From NCBI RefSeq assembly GCF_030123245.1, contig NZ_CP126101.1, positions 3,842,501 through 3,906,500 on the forward strand: a stretch of DNA of 64,000 bases. The letters are read 5' to 3'. The notes under the pieces were generated by a model. It was not told the DNA's origin. It saw only the letters and a list, made by a program, of their open reading frames with translations, and did no database searches. Numbering within the stretch: the first letter of the stretch is position 1; each line of letters starts with the position of its first letter. Positions 54,718 to 64,000 of this stretch are shown here, piece by piece. This stretch comes from Lysinibacillus pakistanensis (GTDB lineage Bacteria > Bacillota > Bacilli > Bacillales_A > Planococcaceae). The position numbers and the translations under genes were made by a program.

Positions 54718-56478
54718 TTAAAGAACGCTGGCATGTCCTTTATAAATAACGCCCGTTTCCGCATCCATTGTGATTTCTTGACCATGACGTATCAATGTTG
54801 TAGCTTCTTTTACTCCAACAATAACAGGGATACCTAAGCTCAGACCTACTACTGCTGCATGGCTTGTAAGTCCACCTTCTTCCGTAATCAAACCAAGACA
54901 ATTTTCAAGCGCTGGCATCATATCGCGATCAGATCCAACAGTTACTATAATACAGCCATCTGTATCATAGGCTAGTGCCTCTGCTGCATTTTTTGCAACA
55001 ACCGTTTTTCCTACTACTGAAGCTTTGCCAATTCCTTGACCACGAGCTAATAAATCTCCAATAATGTGAACCTTCATTAAATTAGTTGTACCTGCTTCAC
55101 CTACTGGTACACCAGCTGTAATAACAACTGCATCGCCATGCGTTACATAGCCATGCTTTAAGCTCTCATCAACAGCTAGCTCTAAAATTTCATCGGTAGT
55201 TGTCACACGCTGACAAACAACTGGATATACTCCCCAAACTAAAGTTAGTGTATGAGCTGTATTAGAGGACCCAGTTACGGCAACAACTGGTACACCTGGG
55301 CGATATTTCGCAATCATTCTAGCTGTATTACCACTTTCAGTCGGAGCTAAAACTGCCTTTACTCCTAAGTTGATCGACGTATATGCTACAGCCTGAGATA
55401 TAGCCTCCGTCATATTTGCCTCTTTTTCTCTACTACGCGCAGAAACAATTGCTTTATAGTCTAAAGAGTTTTCTGTACGCTGCGCAATTTTATTCATTGT
55501 TTGAACAGACTCCACTGGATATAGACCTGCTGCTGTTTCACCAGATAACATAATAGCATCTGTGCCATCAATAATCGCATTCGCTACATCACTTGCCTCT
55601 GCTCGTGTTGGACGCGGGTTTCGTTGCATTGAATCTAACATTTGTGTAGCAGTAATTACTGGTTTCCCTACTTGATTACATTTTAAGATTAATTTCTTTT
55701 GTACTAACGGAACTTCCTCAGCTGGAATTTCTACTCCTAAATCACCACGAGCTACCATTAATCCATCTGACACTAAGATGATTTCATCAATATTGTCGAC
55801 ACCCTCTTGGTTCTCGATTTTTGGGATAATTTGAATGTGACTGCCACCATTTTGTTCAAGTAGCTCGCGAATTTCTAGCACATCCTTCGCACGACGCACG
55901 AACGAAGCTGCGATAAAATCTACATCTTGCTTAATGCCAAATAAAATATCCTGCGCATCCTTTTCTGTGATTCCAGGAAGCTGGACAGAAACACCAGGTA
56001 CATTCACACCTTTTTTATTTTTTAAAACACCCGCATTTTCAACAATTGTATGAATAAGACCTTTTTCCATATCTGTCGCTAAGACACGTAGCTGAATAAG
56101 TCCATCATCTAACAAAATAATAGAGTTTTGTTCAACATCCTCAATCAAACGATCATATGTGACAGAGAAGCTAGTCTCTGTACCCTCAACCTCAGTCATT
56201 GAAATATCAATTACTTGACCTGCTGATAAATGTAGTTCCCCGTTTTTCATATTATGTGTACGAATTTCAGGACCTTTAGTGTCGAGTAATATCCCAACTG
56301 GCTTACCTAATTTCTGTGCAACTTCACGAATTAAATTAATGCGTACTTCATGCTCCTCATGTGAACCATGTGAAAAGTTTAAGCGGGCAACATTCATACC
56401 TGCCTCAATCAGTTTTTCTAAAGTTTCTGGCGACTCACTTGCCGGACCAATTGTACATACGATTTTAGTTTTTCTCAT
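54718..56478 (-). CDS. pyk: Pyruvate kinase with PEP-utiliser-like C-terminal domain
   Basis: 586 residues, the long Bacillus type. The barrel holds the active-site [17 protein letters not shown] (about 240-256), KLNFSHG-type [12 protein letters not shown] (33-44) and [20 protein letters not shown]. The usual C-terminal allosteric domain follows, then an extra domain (about 480-586) with [17 protein letters not shown], like the phosphohistidine domain of PEP synthase. It makes pyruvate and ATP. Twenty-eight bases after pfkA, forming the glycolytic pfkA-pyk operon. Confidence 0.97.
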   Translation of the reverse strand: MRKTKIVCTIGPASESPETLEKLIEAGMNVARLNFSHGSHEEHEVRINLIREVAQKLGKPVGILLDTKGPEIRTHNMKNGELHLSAGQVIDISMTEVEGTETSFSVTYDRLIEDVEQNSIILLDDGLIQLRVLATDMEKGLIHTIVENAGVLKNKKGVNVPGVSVQLPGITEKDAQDILFGIKQDVDFIAASFVRRAKDVLEIRELLEQNGGSHIQIIPKIENQEGVDNIDEIILVSDGLMVARGDLGVEIPAEEVPLVQKKLILKCNQVGKPVITATQMLDSMQRNPRPTRAEASDVANAIIDGTDAIMLSGETAAGLYPVESVQTMNKIAQRTENSLDYKAIVSARSREKEANMTEAISQAVAYTSINLGVKAVLAPTESGNTARMIAKYRPGVPVVAVTGSSNTAHTLTLVWGVYPVVCQRVTTTDEILELAVDESLKHGYVTHGDAVVITAGVPVGEAGTTNLMKVHIIGDLLARGQGIGKASVVGKTVVAKNAAEALAYDTDGCIIVTVGSDRDMMPALENCLGLITEEGGLTSHAAVVGLSLGIPVIVGVKEATTLIRHGQEITMDAETGVIYKGHASVL

Positions 56479-56506
56479 TTTCTGCCCACTCCGTTTTTAT
56501 GCCAAA

Positions 56507-57769
<1,263 letters not shown>

Positions 57770-58732
57770 TTATACTTCTGTTTCTGTATATTGACCTATT
57801 TTTTTAAATTTCTCGTAACGATCTTCAACTAATTGTTCACCATTTAAAGAATTTAATGCTTTCAGTGTGTCACTTATACATTCCTTTATATAGAGTGCCT
57901 GTTTTGCTACATTGCGATGTGCACCACCTGTAATTTCTGGAATAATGCCATCAATGACACCTAGCTCCTTTAAATCAGGTGCTGTTATACGCATTGCCTC
58001 TGCAGCTTGTTTTGCAAGGCTTCCATCACGCCATAAGATGGATGCTGCTCCTTCAGGAGAGATAACAGAATATGTTGAGTTCTCTAACATAAAGACGCGA
58101 TTAGCTACCCCTAATGCAAGTGCACCACCGCTACCACCTTCGCCAATAACAATGCTGATTACTGGTACTTTTAAGCCTGCCATCTCAATCAAATTTCTAG
58201 CAATTGCTTCACTTTGACCACGTTCCTCAGCTGCCTTACCTGGGTACGCGCCTTTCGTATCAATAAAGCATATAATCGGTCGTTTAAATTTCTCCGCCTG
58301 CTTCATTAATCGCAATGCTTTTCGATAACCTTCTGGATGTGGCATACCAAAATTACGACGGATATTTTCTTTTGTAGATTTTCCACGTTGATGTCCGATA
58401 ATTGTTACTGGCTGTCCTTCAAAAAATGCAATACCTCCAAGAATGGCTGCATCATCACCAAACGTCCGATCCCCATGCAATTCTATAAAATTTTCACACA
58501 TCGCTTCTATATATTGTAATGTCGTTGGTCTTTCTGGATGTCTTGCAACCTGCACACGATCCCACGGCTTCATATTGGCGTATATGGATTGCTCTAGCTG
58601 AGTCAGACGAGTTTCAAGTTTTTCAATTTCGCCTGTCATATCTACATCTGCTTCAGCAGCTATTGATTTTAATTCATCTATTTTTTCACGTAATTGTATT
58701 ACTGGTTCTTCAAAAGCTAAATTTTTAGGCAT
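57770..58732 (-). CDS. accA: Acetyl-CoA carboxylase carboxyltransferase subunit alpha
   Basis: 320 residues. The N-terminal helical segment (1-60) precedes the crotonase-like carboxyltransferase fold with [22 protein letters not shown] [39 protein letters not shown] (about 155-174) and [18 protein letters not shown]. With AccD it moves carboxyl from biotin to acetyl-CoA, making malonyl-CoA. Its start overlaps the end of accD by eight bases, so the two are translationally coupled. Confidence 0.97.
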   Translation of the reverse strand: MPKNLAFEEPVIQLREKIDELKSIAAEADVDMTGEIEKLETRLTQLEQSIYANMKPWDRVQVARHPERPTTLQYIEAMCENFIELHGDRTFGDDAAILGGIAFFEGQPVTIIGHQRGKSTKENIRRNFGMPHPEGYRKALRLMKQAEKFKRPIICFIDTKGAYPGKAAEERGQSEAIARNLIEMAGLKVPVISIVIGEGGSGGALALGVANRVFMLENSTYSVISPEGAASILWRDGSLAKQAAEAMRITAPDLKELGVIDGIIPEITGGAHRNVAKQALYIKECISDTLKALNSLNGEQLVEDRYEKFKKIGQYTETEV

Positions 58733-59582
58733 GTTGTACGCCGCCTTTCGTATGCATTTTTACAAGTACTGCTACTTGATTTCGCAAATCTTTACGAGGG
58801 AAGATGGCATCAAGTTGACCATGCTCTAGTAAAAATTCTGCCGTTTGGAAATCATTAGGTAATTTTTCCCTAACCGTTTCTTCAATAACACGACGTCCAG
58901 CAAAGCCAATTAATGCCTGTGGTTCCGCAATATTAATATCTCCAACAGATGCAAAGCTTGCCGAAACACCACCTGTTGTTGGATGTGTCAATATGGAAAT
59001 AAATAAAAGCCCTTGTTCACTATGACGTTTTAATGCCACGCTCGTTTTCGCCATTTGCATTAATGATAGAACGCCTTCCTGCATGCGCGCTCCTCCACTA
59101 GCAGTAAAAATAATAAACGGTACACGCAATTCTGTAGCCTTTTCAACAGCTCGTGTAATTTTTTCTCCAACAACTGAGCCCATGGAGCCCATACGGAAAT
59201 GAGAATCCATAATTGCTACAACAATTTCTTCTCCGTCTAACGTTCCTACTCCTGTCAATACAGCCTCATTTAAGCCCGTTTTTTGTTGGTCCACAGAAAT
59301 TTTCTCTACGTACGCTGGGAAATTAAGTGGATTACTTGTTTGTAAATGATCATCCATAGAAACAAATGAGCCTTCATCTAAGAAATAATCGACGCGCTCC
59401 TGTGCAGTCATTTTGAAGTGATGGCTACATTTTGTGCATACTTTATGATTTTTCTCTAATTCCTTCGTTAATTGAATATGGCGGCATTCAGGACATTTTG
59501 TCATCAGTCCTTCTGGAAATGCCTTTTCTTGTCCGCTCTCTTTCTTTTTCTTATTACCACTAAATAAGCTACGTATTGCCAT
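58725..59582 (-). CDS. accD: Acetyl-CoA carboxylase carboxyltransferase subunit beta
   Basis: 285 residues. An N-terminal zinc ribbon CPECRHIQ...CTKCSHHF (about 29-53) is followed by the carboxyltransferase domain with [35 protein letters not shown] (about 157-175) and [16 protein letters not shown]. Partner of AccA in the first committed step of fatty acid synthesis. It lies 21 bases after the GntR regulator gene and is probably in one transcript with it. Confidence 0.97.
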   Translation of the reverse strand: MAIRSLFSGNKKKKESGQEKAFPEGLMTKCPECRHIQLTKELEKNHKVCTKCSHHFKMTAQERVDYFLDEGSFVSMDDHLQTSNPLNFPAYVEKISVDQQKTGLNEAVLTGVGTLDGEEIVVAIMDSHFRMGSMGSVVGEKITRAVEKATELRVPFIIFTASGGARMQEGVLSLMQMAKTSVALKRHSEQGLLFISILTHPTTGGVSASFASVGDINIAEPQALIGFAGRRVIEETVREKLPNDFQTAEFLLEHGQLDAIFPRKDLRNQVAVLVKMHTKGGVQHA

Positions 59583-59603
59583 GTTTGACTCCCCCTCTGT
59601 TGT

Positions 59604-60245
59604 CTAAATGCTTTGTTCAGTATTCATCCATTGTTCGTAAGCATTTAATGCTTCTTTTTCATAGCCTAGCTGCATCGATTTCAACATTGTTTGAATAATT
59701 AACTTTTCCTCTTCTGTTGAGTTTCGATTTAAACGATCACCATCATAAGCTGTTAATTGAAACCAGATTTTTAAAGACAGTCGATTTCCTGCCGTTATTA
59801 TTAGCTCTCGTAAAATATCCCGACAATTTACCGTACCTTCAATTTCTAGTTTCACAAAAAAACTATCCCACACAGGTAGTATGCGAAGAATCTCTGTACA
59901 ACTTATTACGCGGATAGCTTCCTTTTCATGAATTTGCCGCGTTAATTCGACATCCTTTTTTGATTTTTCATCTTCTAATATAAACATCGACAATATTTCT
60001 ACGAGCTGATGTTTATGTGTTGATGCTAGAAAAGTACCACCACCATGTCTTGTTTCAATCAGTCCGAGCAATTCTAAACTTCGTAATGCCTCTCTTACAG
60101 AGGAACGCCCGACACCTAGACGCTCTGACAGAACTCGTTCGGAAGGCAGCTTCTCACCAGCTTGTATTTTTTCTATTTTTATGAGTTGACGTAATTGTTG
60201 GACGATTTCTAAAAACACTTTCTTTTGTTCGGTTTTTTTATCCAT
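59604..60245 (-). CDS. GntR-family regulator, FadR subfamily
   Basis: 213 residues from MDKKTEQ (ATG 60243-60245, GGGGAG eight bases upstream). The N-terminal winged helix (about 8-75) contains KLPSERVLSERLGVGRSSVR and ALRSLELLGLIETRHGGGTF, the canonical FadR-group pattern. A helical FCD-like effector domain (about 85-213) follows. A perfect TGGTC-T-GACCA palindrome directly upstream is the operator expected for this subfamily, so autoregulation and control of accDA are likely. B. subtilis has a malic enzyme gene rather than this regulator between dnaE and accD. The ligand may be an acyl-CoA or an organic acid; unproven. Confidence 0.87.
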   Translation of the reverse strand: MDKKTEQKKVFLEIVQQLRQLIKIEKIQAGEKLPSERVLSERLGVGRSSVREALRSLELLGLIETRHGGGTFLASTHKHQLVEILSMFILEDEKSKKDVELTRQIHEKEAIRVISCTEILRILPVWDSFFVKLEIEGTVNCRDILRELIITAGNRLSLKIWFQLTAYDGDRLNRNSTEEEKLIIQTMLKSMQLGYEKEALNAYEQWMNTEQSI

Positions 60246-60265
60246 ACGACTAACTCCCCTTATCA

Positions 60266-60286
60266 AAAAGTGGTCTGACCACTTTT
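60266..60286. promoter_or_regulatory. Operator palindrome of the GntR/FadR-type regulator
   Basis: AAAAGTGGTC-T-GACCACTTTT, perfect 10-base arms (60266-60275 and 60277-60286), 21-41 bases before the regulator start. The core TGGTC-N-GACCA is the standard half-site pair for FadR-subfamily GntR proteins. Confidence 0.8.
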
Positions 60287-60328
60287 AACGTTGTTTCTAG
60301 CTTACAAAATAACTGATGAAATGTAAAG

Positions 60329-60357
60329 AAAAAACTGCATAAAATTTATGCAGTTTC
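60329..60357 (-). terminator. Terminator of dnaE
   Basis: On the minus strand AACTGCATAAA / TTTATGCAGTT followed by TTTTTC, 18 bases after the dnaE stop. Confidence 0.8.
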
Positions 60358-60374
60358 TAAATTCTTGTTTCATT

Positions 60375-63300
60375 TTATATTTTTTTTGTCGTTTGTGCGT
60401 GTTTTACTTTCACCTGTGCCTTTCCAAATCGTCGTTCCACTGTACCCTCAATATAAAGTATTTCATCCTCCTTTAAAAAGTCCTGCACAAGCTGAAATAC
60501 TTGTGGAAATAGGGTGATGGACACTGTGCCATATTCGTCTTGTAGCTGAGCAAAAGCCATTTGCTCACCTCTCTTTGTACGAATTTTTTTTATCTCTTCA
60601 ATCAAGCCAATCACTTTGACATAGGTTCCATCTCGTGTATGTTTTAACTCTCTGCATGTAACATTGGCATCCGGCCAGAAAGCTCGCTCTTCTGTTACAG
60701 GATGTGCTGATATATAAAACCCTAAAACTTCCTTCTCGTGCATCAGTTTTTCTTTTTGCGTCATTTCTTGAGCTTGCATATATTTGGGCTTACCGAAGCT
60801 AAAGGCAGTAGCTGAGGCCCAATCAATCTCTACTGTAGGTCTTAATAGCTCTGCATGCTTCAAAGCTGCTTCTACAGTCTTAATAAGTACAGCACGATCT
60901 TTCTCCAAATAATCAAGGGCTCCAGCAAAAATTAAAGATTCTATTACTTTCGGTTTAAAATGCTGAGCACTTAAAGCAACTGCTAGATCAAATAAATTAT
61001 TCAATGCCTCTACATTCGATTGTTGTATGGCCTTAACCATCTCAATTAAGGGATGAGGAACACCTTTAATCCCTGATAAGCTATAGCGAATGCCATCATT
61101 TTCTACAGTGAAATATTTAGTACTATGTTTTAATGAGGGCGGGTAAAAAATTATACCCTGCTCTTTGGCTTCATTCACAAGCTGCTGAATCTTTTCCACA
61201 TTTCCTGTTGCATTTGACAATAACGCTGCATAAAAGCTTTTTGGATAATGCGCCTTTAAATAGGCCATTTGATAGGAAATAACACTATATGCAACTGCAT
61301 GGCTTTTAGGGAAGCCATAATCCGCAAAACGTACAATCAGTGCATACACTTCTTCTGCTATATGAATATCGTAACCTTGCTTCATCGCTCCATTGACAAA
61401 TACAGCACGTTGCTCCTCTAAAACTTGGCGATTTTTCTTGCTGACCGCTCGACGCAGTAAATCTGCCTGTCCCATCGAAAAGCCTGCCATTATCGAGGCA
61501 ATTTGCATGATCTGTTCCTGATAAACGATAACACCAAATGTCTCTTGTAAAATCGGCTCTAACACTGGATGTGGCATAACCACTAATTCTTGTCCTGATT
61601 TCCGTTTTGCATAGATTGGAATAAAATCCATTGGACCTGGCCGATATAAAGCATTGACTGCTACTATATCTAAAAAATGAGTTGGTTTAATGTCCCGTAA
61701 AGCTTGCTTCATGCCTTCAGATTCCAACTGAAAAATCCCTAACGTATCTCCCCTTTGAAGAAGTTGGAATGTTTTTTCATCTTGCATAGGGATTCGTTCA
61801 AACTCTATCCATGGTCCCCTTGCTTTATAAATTGACCAGCGTATCTGCTCTAAAATTGTTAAATTACGCAAGCCTAAAAAGTCCATTTTCACAAGACCAC
61901 ATGCTTCTACATCACCCATTGGCCATTGCGTACAATAAATATCATCATGCCCCTTCTCAATAGGCATTGTATTGACCAAGGGGGATGGTGCTAATACAAC
62001 CCCAGCAGCATGTGTAGAGGAATTTCTTGGCAAACCCTCTAATTTCAAAGCTACTTCTAACCAACGACGATGCTTTTCATCCTCTGCTATCCAGCCTTGT
62101 AAGCCCTGTGATTCCGCGACCGCTTTTTGTAGCGTCATTCCAGGTTTATTAGGAATCAATTTCGAAATCTTTTCTAATGTTTCAGCTTCGAAGCCTAAAG
62201 CTCGAGCTACATCCCGAGCCACAGCTTTTGCAGATAATGTACCAAATGTAATAATCTGCGCGACATTTGCCTTACCATATTTGTGTGCAACATATTGTAT
62301 AACCTTTTGTCTTTTATTATCTACAAAATCAATATCAATATCTGGCAAAGAAATACGTTCTGGATTTAAAAAACGCTCGAATATTAATCCATATGCTAGA
62401 GGATCTACTTGTGTTATAGAAAGACTATAGGCTACAAGTGATCCCGCTGATGAACCCCGGCCTGGCCCTGTTAAAATTTGATTTTCTTTGGCATATTGCA
62501 TAAAATCCGCAACAATTAAAAAATAATCCGCAAAGCCCATTGAACAAATAATTTCAAGCTCATATTGTAGTCGCTCTTTATAAGCAGGTGGTATTTCATG
62601 CTCATTGAAGCGCATTGTTAATCCAGTAAACGCCTCTTTGACAAGCAAGTTCTCAGCAGTCTCTCCTATTGGCACTGGAAATTTAGGCATTTGCACAGGC
62701 ATATGAGGAATTTTGGCAGTACAGCTAGCTAACATTGCTGCGCTCGCTTCAAGCCATTCAGGACGATCAGCAAACCAGCTGCTCCATTCACTCTGAGTTG
62801 GCACAAAATAACCTTGCAAGGCGGATACCTTTGTATCCGTGCATTTTTCACCTGTATCAATAGCTCTTACCACCTCGTAAGCAAAGTGGTCTTCAGGTCG
62901 TAGAAAATAACAACTTTGTGAAGCGACTAAAGGAACGCTTTCGTTTTTACACCATGTAACACAATCCTGTTCTGTTTCTGCAATCATCCCTGCTGGTCTA
63001 GCAACTCCCATAAATAAATGCTGACCAAATAATGCTTTTAGTGCACTTGCTGCCTCTGTCCAATGTCCAATTTCCATTATGTCATTAGAGGAAAGCAATG
63101 CTATACAGCCTGCTGCATACCCCTTCAGCCATTTCCAAGGCAAAACTTCATCCTCTCTTATCGAAACAGCACTACTAATCTTTAATAAATGCTGATAACC
63201 TTCTTGTGTCTTTGCATATAAAACTAAAGGAATTTGTAACTCCTGCCATTGTATGTTTATAGAAAGACCGACTACAGCATGAATATTTGCTTGCTGTAAC

Positions 63301-63455
63301 GCCCTACAAAAAGGCAAAAGCCCATACAATTTCGAATTGACGATTGCACAGGCCTGCGTTTTTTGCTCTTGTAAAAAAGGGATCAATTGTTCAAGCCGAA
63401 TCGTGCTTTTCAATAAATCCGCGCTCGTATGCATTTTCGTATATACATGTGTCAA
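60375..63455 (-). CDS. dnaE: DNA polymerase III alpha subunit DnaE with degenerate PHP domain
   Basis: 1026 residues, the DnaE of low-GC Gram-positives that extends RNA primers before PolC takes over. The PHP domain (1-200) has lost its metal ligands: the usual HxH start reads YTKMHTSADLL and the TDH/D motif reads AIVNSKLYG. The polymerase core keeps GRGSSAGSLVAY (about 325-336), SLPDIDIDFVD (about 363-373, catalytic aspartates) and VYQEQIMQIASIMAGFS. Fingers, HhH and C-terminal OB domain (about 920-1010) follow. The C-terminus is shorter than E. coli DnaE and lacks a tau-binding domain. Confidence 0.96.
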   Translation of the reverse strand: MTHVYTKMHTSADLLKSTIRLEQLIPFLQEQKTQACAIVNSKLYGLLPFCRALQQANIHAVVGLSINIQWQELQIPLVLYAKTQEGYQHLLKISSAVSIREDEVLPWKWLKGYAAGCIALLSSNDIMEIGHWTEAASALKALFGQHLFMGVARPAGMIAETEQDCVTWCKNESVPLVASQSCYFLRPEDHFAYEVVRAIDTGEKCTDTKVSALQGYFVPTQSEWSSWFADRPEWLEASAAMLASCTAKIPHMPVQMPKFPVPIGETAENLLVKEAFTGLTMRFNEHEIPPAYKERLQYELEIICSMGFADYFLIVADFMQYAKENQILTGPGRGSSAGSLVAYSLSITQVDPLAYGLIFERFLNPERISLPDIDIDFVDNKRQKVIQYVAHKYGKANVAQIITFGTLSAKAVARDVARALGFEAETLEKISKLIPNKPGMTLQKAVAESQGLQGWIAEDEKHRRWLEVALKLEGLPRNSSTHAAGVVLAPSPLVNTMPIEKGHDDIYCTQWPMGDVEACGLVKMDFLGLRNLTILEQIRWSIYKARGPWIEFERIPMQDEKTFQLLQRGDTLGIFQLESEGMKQALRDIKPTHFLDIVAVNALYRPGPMDFIPIYAKRKSGQELVVMPHPVLEPILQETFGVIVYQEQIMQIASIMAGFSMGQADLLRRAVSKKNRQVLEEQRAVFVNGAMKQGYDIHIAEEVYALIVRFADYGFPKSHAVAYSVISYQMAYLKAHYPKSFYAALLSNATGNVEKIQQLVNEAKEQGIIFYPPSLKHSTKYFTVENDGIRYSLSGIKGVPHPLIEMVKAIQQSNVEALNNLFDLAVALSAQHFKPKVIESLIFAGALDYLEKDRAVLIKTVEAALKHAELLRPTVEIDWASATAFSFGKPKYMQAQEMTQKEKLMHEKEVLGFYISAHPVTEERAFWPDANVTCRELKHTRDGTYVKVIGLIEEIKKIRTKRGEQMAFAQLQDEYGTVSITLFPQVFQLVQDFLKEDEILYIEGTVERRFGKAQVKVKHAQTTKKI

Positions 63456-63481
63456 ATGAATCCCTTCCTTTCTTGATCTTG

Positions 63482-64000
63482 TTAGTTATTTGAGCGATAC
63501 GTTTGACAAATTGCCTGTAAACGATTTATCACACGATCCGCTTCCTCCCATGAATAAGCAGTTGCCCCTGAAGCTAATGGGTGTCCCCCACCATTGAATT
63601 CCTTCGCTAGCGTATTAATAACAGGACCTTTCGAGCGTAAACGTACTCGAATTTGTTCCCCCTCCTCAATAAACACAACCCATGCACAAATACCTTTCAC
63701 ACTACCAAGGCTGCCTACTAAAAGAGAAGCCTCAGATGGTACAGCCTCAAAATCTGTTAGCAATTCCTTCGTCAGCTTTATATATGCTGCCCCATGCTCA
63801 TCCATTTCAAAATTTTGATAGATATAGCCCTGTAAATTTAGTAATTTTTGTTCCATTTCATACATGCCATTAAAAATCTGATTTCTATCAAAATCATATG
63901 TAATGAGTTCTGCAGCAATTTTAAACGTTTTCGCAGTTGTACTTGGAAATTGAAATCTTCCTGTATCACCCACAATACCAGCAAATAGCAATCTTGCAGC
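63482..64000 (-). CDS. nrnA: Oligoribonuclease/pAp phosphatase NrnA, C-terminal part (runs off the window)
   Basis: The last 172 codons of a DHH-DHHA1 phosphoesterase; the 5' part lies beyond 64000 and the frame is open there. LLFAGIVGDTGRFQFPSTT is the end of the DHH domain (motif IV region). The DHHA1 domain ends with the substrate motif NGGGHPLASGATAY. NrnA degrades short RNA oligomers and dephosphorylates 3'-phosphoadenosine-5'-phosphate. Position directly before dnaE matches ytqI/nrnA of B. subtilis. Confidence 0.92.
   Translation of the reverse strand, partial: AARLLFAGIVGDTGRFQFPSTTAKTFKIAAELITYDFDRNQIFNGMYEMEQKLLNLQGYIYQNFEMDEHGAAYIKLTKELLTDFEAVPSEASLLVGSLGSVKGICAWVVFIEEGEQIRVRLRSKGPVINTLAKEFNGGGHPLASGATAYSWEEADRVINRLQAICQTYRSNN

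Overview
The window is low-GC, AT-rich chromosome from a spore-forming member of the Bacillaceae/Planococcaceae, most like Lysinibacillus. The support is small acid-soluble spore proteins (SspI, an SspH type), a LysM-GH18 spore-cortex-type enzyme, a large S-layer-homology (SLH) protein, T-box leaders with canonical AGGGTGGNACCGCG-type motifs, and long stretches in the same order as the Bacillus subtilis dnaE-accDA-pfkA-pyk-citZ-icd-mdh-phoPR-polA-mutM-coaE-gapB-nrdR-dnaB-dnaI-thrS-infC-rpmI-rplT-ysdABC segment. Nearly all housekeeping genes lie on the minus strand. The genus assignment rests on remembered gene content, not on a search.

Layout. 1-2200: 5' part of pheS with a phenylalanine T-box, and a TrmH-type rRNA methyltransferase. 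2350-12450: an accessory/sporulation stretch with a Nudix hydrolase, a GGDEF remnant fused up against a berberine-bridge-type oxidase, a LysM-GH18 enzyme, two small spore-protein genes, a membrane GGDEF(degenerate)-EAL phosphodiesterase, an orphan sigma factor, sspI and glcD. 11936-18693: a sulfur-compound uptake and breakdown cluster like the B. subtilis ytlI/ytmI region (acetyltransferase, two permeases, binding lipoprotein, glutaredoxin-like protein, two flavin monooxygenases, LysR regulator), with no ABC ATPase gene. 18800-19000: an unusually hairpin-rich stretch ending in a terminator, between argF and the LysR gene. 19002-22860: argF, a MarR regulator with a serine hydrolase, and three tiny membrane proteins.

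23019-38145 is conserved core: M42 peptidase (ysdC), dUTPase, ysdB with a sigma-W-like promoter, ysdA, rplT-rpmI-infC behind an L20-type leader, thrS behind a threonine T-box, the replication-initiation genes dnaB-dnaI with nrdR, gapB, coaE, mutM and polA. 38373-46013 interrupts the usual polA-phoR adjacency with an SLH/coiled-coil surface protein, a small membrane protein, hflKC and lrgAB. 46379-63991 returns to the core: phoPR, a MaoC-type hotdog protein, mdh-icd-citZ, ytvI, fxsA, pyk-pfkA, accA-accD, an FadR-type GntR regulator with a perfect operator palindrome, a dnaE with a degenerate PHP domain, and the end of nrnA.

The items most worth a second look are the five-stem RNA-like element at 18800-18995, a family of three related intergenic repeats (6555-6617, 29457-29657, 41890-42024), the apparent ATC start of dnaI, the ATPase-less sulfur ABC cluster, and the truncated GGDEF gene. 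No tRNA, rRNA, CRISPR array, prophage or insertion sequence was seen.
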